Source: Mangrovibacterium sp041596335 (GTDB taxonomy: Bacteria > Bacteroidota > Bacteroidia > Bacteroidales > Prolixibacteraceae). Taken from it: 64,000 nt of DNA. Numbering within the stretch: position 1 is the stretch's first letter; every line of letters starts with the position of its first letter. The notes below the pieces were generated by a model. That model was given only the letters and a program-made list of their open reading frames with translations. It was not told the origin of the DNA and ran no database searches. Both the position numbers and the translations under genes were made by a program. Below, piece after piece: positions 58,444 through 64,000 of the stretch. The DNA is taken from the NCBI RefSeq assembly GCF_041596335.1, contig NZ_JBFHIT010000006.1, positions 62,001 through 126,000 of the forward strand, in the 5' to 3' direction.

Positions 58444-60735
58444 CTATAGAATTCCGGCTTCTTTTTCGTTCGTAAAAATGGCGTCCAGTACAGCAATGGT
58501 CGACATATTGACAATTTCACGGACCGTACTTTCCATCGGAATAACGTGAACGGGTTTGTCGATGCCGAGCAGGATGGGGCCGATTATTTCGTAGCCGGAG
58601 AGTTCGTGCAATAGCTTGTGTGAGATGTTTGCTGACCCGTGATCGGGGAAAACAAGCGTGTTTACATTGCGTTCACCCCACCTGGCAAAAGGGTACTTCT
58701 CCATCCGAAGTTTTGTGTTTAAGGCAAAGTGAGCCTGAATTTCACCGTCGACAATTATCTCGGGGTGTTCATCGTGCAACAATTCAACAGCTTTGCGCGG
58801 TATCTCGGGATCTCCTTCGGCAACTGAGCCGAAAGTAGAGTGAGAAACAAGGGCGATGACTGGCTCAATATTAAACCTGCTGATCGTACGGTTTACCAGT
58901 TTCGTTATTGCTCTGAGTGCTTCAGCATCGGGATTGGGATCAATAATGGTGGTGTCGGCCAGGAAAACAGGCCCGCGTTTGGTCATGACCATGTACATAC
59001 CCGCGATATGTTTTCCCCGATTATTGGTTCCGATAATTTGTTTGATCGGTCGAACGGTATCCGAGTACTTGGTTGCATAGCCTGAAACAAACGCGTCTGC
59101 ATCGCCCATTTCTACCATCATGATTCCGAAGTACTCATTCGCATACATCATTCGCCGTGCTTCCTGTAGTGTTACTCCCTTGCGCTGGCGTTTTTCGAAT
59201 AATGCTTGCGCATATTTTTCGCGTTGCTCGGCTCCTTCAGTTCCGTAAAATTCAAGAATAGTAGCGCCATCAATATCTAGTTTATTTTCTTTTGCCAGTT
59301 CCAGAATTCGTGATCGGTTGCCCAGTAATATTGGGGTCGCGATACCTTCCTGAATGATGGCCTGAGCCGCTTGAAGTACGTTCAGACGGCTGCCTTCAGC
59401 CAGAACCAGCCGTTTGCCCGAGTTTTGGATACGTTCGCGAATAGTCCGGATTAGCGTATTGTCGTGCCCTAGTCGCCGGTCCAGCTCGTCGCTATAGTCG
59501 TCCCAGTCGTTGATGACCTTGCGGGCGACACCTGAGTCGATCGCGGCTTTTGCCACTGCTGTCGAAATTCGTGAGATCAATCGTGGATCAAGCGGTTTTG
59601 GGATCAGATACTCACGTCCGAAACTAATTGTATTCTGGTTGTAGGCTGTTGATACAATTTCGGGAACCGGTTCTTTGGCAAGCGCAGCCAATGCTTTTAC
59701 GGCTGCAATTTTCATTTCTTCATTAATGGCTTTGGCACGGACATCCAATGCGCCACGAAAAATATAAGGAAACCCGAGAACGTTATTTACTTGATTTGGG
59801 TAATCGCTGCGCCCGGTGCCAAAGATAATGTCGGGACGAGAGGCCATTGCGTTTTCGTAGGCAATTTCAGGGTCGGGGTTTGCCAGTGCAAATACAATCG
59901 GATTGTCGTTCATCGAGCGAATCATATCTTCGTTCAGGATGTCGGCAACAGAAAGGCCAAGGAACATGTCCGCTCCGCGAAGTGCTTCTTCCAACGTGTG
60001 AACATCGCGGCTGGTTGCAAAAAGTGCTTTCATTCCCGAAAGGTTTTTTCGCGTCGAATGAATTACTCCTTTGGAGTCGCACATGACCAGATTTTCGCGT
60101 TTTACTCCGAGTGAAATGTAAAGTTTTGAACAAGCAACCGCTGACGCGCCGGCTCCGTTTACAACAACGTTTACCTCATCTATTTTTTTTCCGGTAATCT
60201 CCAGTGCACTCAGAAAGGCAGCCGATGAAATAATGGCAGTGCCATGTTGGTCGTCGTGCATTACCGGAATGTCAAGTTCTGCTTTCAGCCGTTCTTCAAT
60301 TTCGAAACATTCCGGAGCTTTTATATCCTCCAGATTAATTCCTCCAAAAGTCGGTGCAATTATTTTTACTGTCTCTATAAATTTCTCTACATCCATGGTG
60401 TCGAGTTCAATATCGAATACATCAATGTCGGCAAAGGTTTTGAAAAGCAAGCCTTTGCCTTCCATAACCGGTTTACCGGCCAATGCACCAATATTACCTA
60501 ATCCAAGCACAGCCGTCCCGTTAGAGATAACACCAACCAGGTTTCCTTTAGCGGTATAGTTGTAGGCATCCTCCGGATTTTTTTCAATTTCGAGGCAAGG
60601 GACCGCAACTCCCGGACTGTATGCTAACGACAGATCTTGTTGTGTACTATAGGGTTTTGTAGGAATGACTTCAATCTTCCCAGGCCTTCCACTCGCGTGG
60701 TAACGCAGGGCATCTTCTTTCAATTGTTTTGACAT
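58444..60735 (-). CDS. maeB: NADP-dependent malic enzyme with phosphotransacetylase-like domain
   Basis: 763 residues from the Met at 60735 (MSKQLKEDALRYHASGRPGKIEV, the family N-terminus); an ATG at 60780 adds 15 residues and is less likely. The malic enzyme half (LAYSPGVAVPCLEI, GTAVLGLGNIGALAGKPVMEGK, MHDDQHGTAIISSAA, VVNGAGASAVACSKLYI) decarboxylates malate to pyruvate with NADP. The C-terminal half (RLVLAEG, ATPILLGNR, GMYMVMTKRGPVFLADT, LVFPDHGSANISHKLLHEL) resembles phosphate acetyltransferase and acts as regulatory acetyl-CoA sensor in MaeB. No defect seen. Confidence 0.95.
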   Translation of the reverse strand: MSKQLKEDALRYHASGRPGKIEVIPTKPYSTQQDLSLAYSPGVAVPCLEIEKNPEDAYNYTAKGNLVGVISNGTAVLGLGNIGALAGKPVMEGKGLLFKTFADIDVFDIELDTMDVEKFIETVKIIAPTFGGINLEDIKAPECFEIEERLKAELDIPVMHDDQHGTAIISSAAFLSALEITGKKIDEVNVVVNGAGASAVACSKLYISLGVKRENLVMCDSKGVIHSTRKNLSGMKALFATSRDVHTLEEALRGADMFLGLSVADILNEDMIRSMNDNPIVFALANPDPEIAYENAMASRPDIIFGTGRSDYPNQVNNVLGFPYIFRGALDVRAKAINEEMKIAAVKALAALAKEPVPEIVSTAYNQNTISFGREYLIPKPLDPRLISRISTAVAKAAIDSGVARKVINDWDDYSDELDRRLGHDNTLIRTIRERIQNSGKRLVLAEGSRLNVLQAAQAIIQEGIATPILLGNRSRILELAKENKLDIDGATILEFYGTEGAEQREKYAQALFEKRQRKGVTLQEARRMMYANEYFGIMMVEMGDADAFVSGYATKYSDTVRPIKQIIGTNNRGKHIAGMYMVMTKRGPVFLADTTIIDPNPDAEALRAITKLVNRTISRFNIEPVIALVSHSTFGSVAEGDPEIPRKAVELLHDEHPEIIVDGEIQAHFALNTKLRMEKYPFARWGERNVNTLVFPDHGSANISHKLLHELSGYEIIGPILLGIDKPVHVIPMESTVREIVNMSTIAVLDAIFTNEKEAGIL

Positions 60736-60940
60736 TGGTTCTGATTTTAAGATTTCTAAAATTAGTGTTTTCCACGACATGTAGTTTGTTGTGTGTTTTT
60801 GGGATAGGTGGCTATGTGTTTGATATGTAGGTTTATGTGGGAGATTGGTTTGTTGAAGATCAAAAAGATTAACGATAAGCTAATTTTGGTCGGCTGGGGT
60901 AGTTATTATAAATAAATAATGTGGGATAAAAGTGGGGTAG

Positions 60941-60968
60941 TTGTAACCAACGAGAATGTTTATTTTTG
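60941..60968 (+). promoter_or_regulatory. Promoter of the HAD phosphatase gene
   Basis: TTG (60941-60943), 17-base spacer and TATTTTTG (60961-60968), 40 bases before the start codon. Fits the phylum's consensus. Confidence 0.6.
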
Positions 60969-61008
60969 CGGTACAAGCTAATTTTTAGTGAAAGTTTAAA
61001 AAGGAACA

Positions 61009-61659
61009 ATGATGGGTTTTAAAGCTGTAATTTTCGATTTGGACGGAACGTTACTGGATACGTTGGATGATATAACCGATGCTGTAAATACGGTAATGGA
61101 GAGGCTTGGTTTTCCAATTCACGAAAAAGTAGCTGTTCGGTCATTTGTTGGCTCGGGGCTTCGTTCGTTGATGGGAAAGGCAATACCGGAATCTGAGCAT
61201 TCGGAATCAGTTGTCGATTTGTGTTTTCGTGAAATGATGAATGTATACAGTGAAAATTATAAGGAGAAAACGAAGCCATATCCCGGAATTCTGAATATGC
61301 TCAATTGCCTGGTTGAGCGGAAGATCCCGATGTCGGTTTTCTCGAATAAGGCAGACGAGCTGACGAGGAAGCTGGTTGATTCGGTTTTGCCGATCAATTT
61401 TGTTTCGGTGCAGGGAATGACCACTGAAGCGCTAAAGAAGCCAAATCCGAAGGTTGCGTTGGAGCTCGCCCGAAAAATGGCAATCATGCCCGAAGAATGT
61501 GTCTATGTTGGAGATAGTGGCACCGATATGGTTACAGCAAATAATGCCGGTATGTATGCCATTGGTGTTACTTGGGGATTTCGGGACAGGGATAACCTAA
61601 TTCGAAGCGGAGCAAAAAAGTTAGTTGACTCACCGGATGAAATCCTGCGTTTTTTCTGA
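61009..61659 (+). CDS. gph: HAD-family phosphatase, phosphoglycolate phosphatase-like
   Basis: 216 residues. HAD motif I FDLDGTLLD (Asp10, Asp12), motif II SVFSNKAD, the Lys of motif III in ALKKPNPK and motif IV GDSGTDMVTA. The cap region is of the helical C1 type seen in Gph and PpaX. Substrate could be 2-phosphoglycolate, a nucleotide or pyrophosphate; specificity is not readable. Two ATG codons in a row at 61009 and 61012. It converges with a small membrane-protein gene 17 bases away. Confidence 0.9.
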   Translation: MMGFKAVIFDLDGTLLDTLDDITDAVNTVMERLGFPIHEKVAVRSFVGSGLRSLMGKAIPESEHSESVVDLCFREMMNVYSENYKEKTKPYPGILNMLNCLVERKIPMSVFSNKADELTRKLVDSVLPINFVSVQGMTTEALKKPNPKVALELARKMAIMPEECVYVGDSGTDMVTANNAGMYAIGVTWGFRDRDNLIRSGAKKLVDSPDEILRFF

Positions 61660-61676
61660 CTGATAAACGGTTGGAC

Positions 61677-61952
61677 TTAACTATCTTTTGTATTTTTTTC
61701 AGCTTTCGATTTTAGTGGTAGGTATTTGCGGCCGACCACTTGCCCAAAAAAGAATGCGGTAAGCAGAATCGGGTAGGTATAAAGAGCAAAACCAATGTCG
61801 CTACAAATCCGGAGTAAAATAACCATCGGAACTGGCAAATGAATATACAGGAACCATTTTAGGGAATATATCTTTTCGCGGCCGCGAAGAGCGCCAAAAG
61901 GAAGATTGATTAAAAAAACGATCAGGGCAACCAAAGCAATCTTCATATTCAT
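61677..61952 (-). CDS. Small membrane protein of unknown function
   Basis: 91 residues, three predicted helices (MKIALVALIVFLINLPFGAL; FLYIHLPVPMVILLRICSDIGFAL; YPILLTAFFFGQVVG) and a basic tail (KYLPLKSKAEKN). No family recognised. The composition and the positive-inside pattern argue for a real gene rather than chance. Confidence 0.72.
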   Translation of the reverse strand: MNMKIALVALIVFLINLPFGALRGREKIYSLKWFLYIHLPVPMVILLRICSDIGFALYTYPILLTAFFFGQVVGRKYLPLKSKAEKNTKDS

Positions 61953-62052
61953 TCTGTTTTAGTAGTAGCTGTTTGTTTTGCGACTATTCAACGGGTGTTT
62001 AACTACCCTAATTGTCGATCTTCTTCTTTAACGATTTAAGTAATGGTAGGCG

Positions 62053-62095
62053 TAAAAAACACGAAAGCTTTCACCCGAACTCAGATGAAAGCTTT
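62053..62095 (-). terminator. Terminator of the 146-residue membrane protein gene
   Basis: AAAGCTTTCA (62064-62073) pairs with TGAAAGCTTT (62086-62095), and on the minus strand a T-run (A-tract 62054-62059) follows. Confidence 0.82.
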
Positions 62096-62102
62096 AGTTT
62101 AT

Positions 62103-62543
62103 TTATCCGATAATACGCTGCCACGGAATTGCAGCCAGAATAATAATGTAAGCAATACCATAGAAAAGTAACGCTGTAGCAAATTTGGATTTGCTTTCAC
62201 TTATTTTTTTGCTTTTTATTCGGCCAATATGGGCCAAGACCAGAGCAATTACCATCATGGTCAAATGTTCGACTGCGTAGAACCGAAGATCGGAGTTTTT
62301 CATTGCAGCTCCAAAATCCTGAAAGGCAGCTTTCGTTATTGGACTGACAAAGGCGTAGAGAATGAATCCGGTTAAAAATTGCAGATCCATTAAGCCGATA
62401 AAAATCCCTCCCAATATATTATCCGATTTTTCCCATGGTTTTTGTCCAAACCAACCGATAAAATACTTTAGCAAAGTAACTAATGCTGTCAATAAAATAA
62501 TCCAGCGTAAGACGTCGTGAAGGTGTAAAAGTCCAGTATACAT
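62103..62543 (-). CDS. Four-helix membrane protein, cytochrome b-like
   Basis: 146 residues with four predicted membrane helices (LRWIILLTALVTLLKYFIGW, GIFIGLMDLQFLTGFILYAF, AVEHLTMMVIALVLAHIGRI, ALLFYGIAYIIILAAIPW). His residues in the first helix region (LHLHD) and third helix (VEHLTMM, LAHIGR) could bind haem, and similar Bacteroidota proteins are often labelled cytochrome B, but the haem claim is unproven. It is alone with its own terminator. Confidence 0.78.
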   Translation of the reverse strand: MYTGLLHLHDVLRWIILLTALVTLLKYFIGWFGQKPWEKSDNILGGIFIGLMDLQFLTGFILYAFVSPITKAAFQDFGAAMKNSDLRFYAVEHLTMMVIALVLAHIGRIKSKKISESKSKFATALLFYGIAYIIILAAIPWQRIIG

Positions 62544-62699
62544 GATTGAATAATTAATTTCGATATTAACAACGCAAAAGCGATCGTTTGGTTGATCGCT
62601 TGCGACGAAGATAGCTTTTATATCTGTTAATAATTGTCAATTTAAGTACTGGGAATAGTTTCAGTAGTGGCATTTGGTCTGTTATTCAAATGCCATCAA

Positions 62700-63341
62700 C
62701 TACTCTGCCAGTTTAAATATCTCGTCAAGCTCATATAGTTGTCGGCTATCGACAGACAGGGCTGCCTTTATCATTCCTTGCGCCACTGTTGTGCCTGAAA
62801 TTGGTCGGTATTTTTTGAACACAAACCGGGTTATAAAAGGGATAATTTTTTGAGCGAGCTGCTCTCCGAATCGCTTGTTGGGCCTGTTGCCCAACAGCAA
62901 AGAGGGGCGCAGAATGCTAATTTTTCGGAATGGTAGCTGTCGTGTTTTTTCTTCCAGTTCTCCTTTTATTCGACTGTAAAACAGTTTCGAATTTGAATTA
63001 GCTCCGGCCGACGAGATCAAAATGTATTGATCGACCCCGTTTTGGGCTGCTGCTTTCGCGATTTCATACTGGTACGTAAAATCAACCAAATACTGTTTTT
63101 CCTGACTGCCGGCTGATTTAATAGTTGTTCCCATACAGGAAAAAAGTATGTCTCCCCGAACCAAGTCCTGCCAGGTTTCCGGTTGATTAAAATCGACCAG
63201 ATACTCGGCTATTTTTTCATGATGGAAGCCTGTTTCCCGTCTGCTGAGAATGATAACGTTCGAAAACGTATTGTCTCGAATGAGCATTTTCATCAATTCG
63301 CTCCCAACTAATCCTGTGGCTCCGGCTATTATCGCTTTCAT
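62700..63341 (-). CDS. NAD(P)-binding oxidoreductase, HTATIP2/SDR-like
   Basis: 213 residues. Extended Rossmann start KAIIAGATGLVGSELMKML with GxxGxxG at 7-13, then VIILSRRETG, FSCMGTTIKSAGSQEKQY, YILISSAGANSNSKLFYSRIKGELEEKTRQLPF (Ser and YxxxK-like Y...K) and ILRPSLLLGNRPNKRFGEQ, all characteristic of the TIP30/YwnB-type atypical SDR group. The substrate is unknown. Its first 125 bases overlap, in another frame, the end of the next gene upstream. Confidence 0.9.
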   Translation of the reverse strand: MKAIIAGATGLVGSELMKMLIRDNTFSNVIILSRRETGFHHEKIAEYLVDFNQPETWQDLVRGDILFSCMGTTIKSAGSQEKQYLVDFTYQYEIAKAAAQNGVDQYILISSAGANSNSKLFYSRIKGELEEKTRQLPFRKISILRPSLLLGNRPNKRFGEQLAQKIIPFITRFVFKKYRPISGTTVAQGMIKAALSVDSRQLYELDEIFKLAE

Positions 63342-64000
63342 TATTTATAGAAATTAGCAGATCTTCAGCCAATTGGTCGATATGATCTAGAATTGTTTTT
63401 TCCAACGGTAAAAAATCGATTTGTAGGTCTTTTCGGGTATAACTATTGTCAAAGCTAAAGTCGAATCCAATATTTTCATCCACAAACCTGCTCGAATGAT
63501 TTAAGAAGGGGGTTAAAAGCTTGAATAACCGATCGGTCACAAGTTTTTGTGGTGTTGTGTAGTTGGGGTAGTACTTTCGAACCACCTGTGCCACTTCGTG
63601 AAACGATGTTAGATGTGCTGCCGTTAAATGGCGGCCTGTAGTTGCCGTGTCAAAACCTGCCCGAAGATGAGCTTTTGCAACATCGCGAACATCCACGAAA
63701 GCTTGATTCTTGCATGACATGTCTTCCTCCAGTTTGCTGGAAAACAGACGGATCATAAGGTCGATGCTGGTTGATTTAATGCGCTTGTTCAGCGATGGCC
63801 CCAACATGAGTCCCGGATTGATCACTACTAAATCAAAATTGTGAAATTTTTCGCTTAGGCTCCAGGCTTCTTTCTCTGCAATTGTTTTTGCATAAGAATA
63901 GGGGTGATGATTAGGAGTACTGGTGTTGTTCCAATGCGATTCATTAATTTTACGATCACTTATCGTATTGGCTTTGCTCGAATCTCCTGCCATAGCTGAA
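63217..64000 (-). CDS. NAD-dependent epimerase/dehydratase family protein, N-terminus cut by window edge
   Basis: The frame continues out of the window; the first in-frame Met at 63993 is internal (SSA-like SAMAGDSS before it). Seen: YSYAKTIAEKEAW (the YxxxK catalytic pair), VVINPGLMLGPSL, FVDVRDVAKAHLRAG and GRHLTAAHLTSFHEVAQVVRKYYP, as in dihydroflavonol-4-reductase-like extended SDRs. The normal fold seems to end near ILDHIDQLAEDLL; the last ~40 residues (INNESDNSRSHRIS ... QQTGNRLPS) are hydrophilic, overlap the next gene by 125 bases and look like read-through after loss of an earlier stop. Confidence 0.85.
   Translation of the reverse strand, partial: SAMAGDSSKANTISDRKINESHWNNTSTPNHHPYSYAKTIAEKEAWSLSEKFHNFDLVVINPGLMLGPSLNKRIKSTSIDLMIRLFSSKLEEDMSCKNQAFVDVRDVAKAHLRAGFDTATTGRHLTAAHLTSFHEVAQVVRKYYPNYTTPQKLVTDRLFKLLTPFLNHSSRFVDENIGFDFSFDNSYTRKDLQIDFLPLEKTILDHIDQLAEDLLISINNESDNSRSHRISWERIDENAHSRQYVFERYHSQQTGNRLPS

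Noticed and set aside
1..64000. CRISPR arrays, insertion sequences, prophage or integron elements
   Set aside because: No regularly spaced repeats, transposase, integrase or phage structural genes were found on either strand.

Overview
The window is chromosomal DNA of a member of the Bacteroidota, and gene content points towards the Marinilabiliales/Prolixibacteraceae type of marine or sediment bacterium (the phylum is well supported, the family is inference from recall). Evidence: two TonB-dependent receptors with carboxypeptidase-regulatory N-domains, one of them in a sigma/FecR-type anti-sigma/STN-receptor set; a secreted protein with a type IX secretion C-terminal tail; DUF1460; the fused CcsB-CcsA protein; and promoters of the Bacteroidota kind (TTTG, about 18 bases, TAnnTTTG), for example at 13407-13436 and 57979-58008. 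Intergenic DNA on the + strand is repeatedly rich in G and T, which suggests that the + strand is the leading strand here.

Layout. 0-7.6 kb: end of argB, an exported-looking Pcm, two small enzymes (GNAT, RibD/DHFR-like), a GNAT-nitrilase fusion, a T9SS cargo protein and speA. 7.9-14 kb: an M16 peptidase, an arsenic resistance set (arsR-arsC-ACR3) with an atypical globin upstream, and an acetate-type transporter. 14.4-27 kb: nitrogen block with argE-like deacetylase, amtB-glnB-porin, argH and gltBD. 27.6-30.7 kb: envelope genes (META lipoprotein, helical exported protein, lipid A type acyltransferase, DUF1460 lipoprotein). 30.8-37.2 kb: ECF sigma factor, FecR-like anti-sigma factor, STN-type TonB receptor, a Gln/Glu-repeat exported protein and an outer-membrane barrel, bracketed by two related palindromic hairpins. 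37.2-46.4 kb: DPE2-type 4-alpha-glucanotransferase, CcsBA, acyl-CoA synthetase, SUI1/YciH and beta-carbonic anhydrase. 46.5-49.1 kb: a TonB receptor under a TPP riboswitch. 49.4-64 kb: Hsp20, ZntB-like transporter, GT2, SuhB, a Ser/Arg-rich exported protein, PhoH-like ATPase, FolC, two identical tRNA-Val(TAC) genes each with its own terminator, MaeB, a HAD phosphatase, small membrane proteins and two overlapping NAD(P)-binding proteins.

How it fits together. Ammonium enters through Amt under PII control, is assimilated to glutamate by GltBD (with glutamine synthetase presumably elsewhere) and flows to arginine (ArgB, ArgE-like, ArgH) and to agmatine/polyamines (SpeA). The rest is housekeeping plus envelope biology. 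I see no prophage, insertion sequence, CRISPR array or rRNA. The best candidate for something undescribed is the 30.8-37.2 kb cell-surface signalling locus, in which the receptor and the adjacent exported protein share an unusual Gly/Asn-rich segment.
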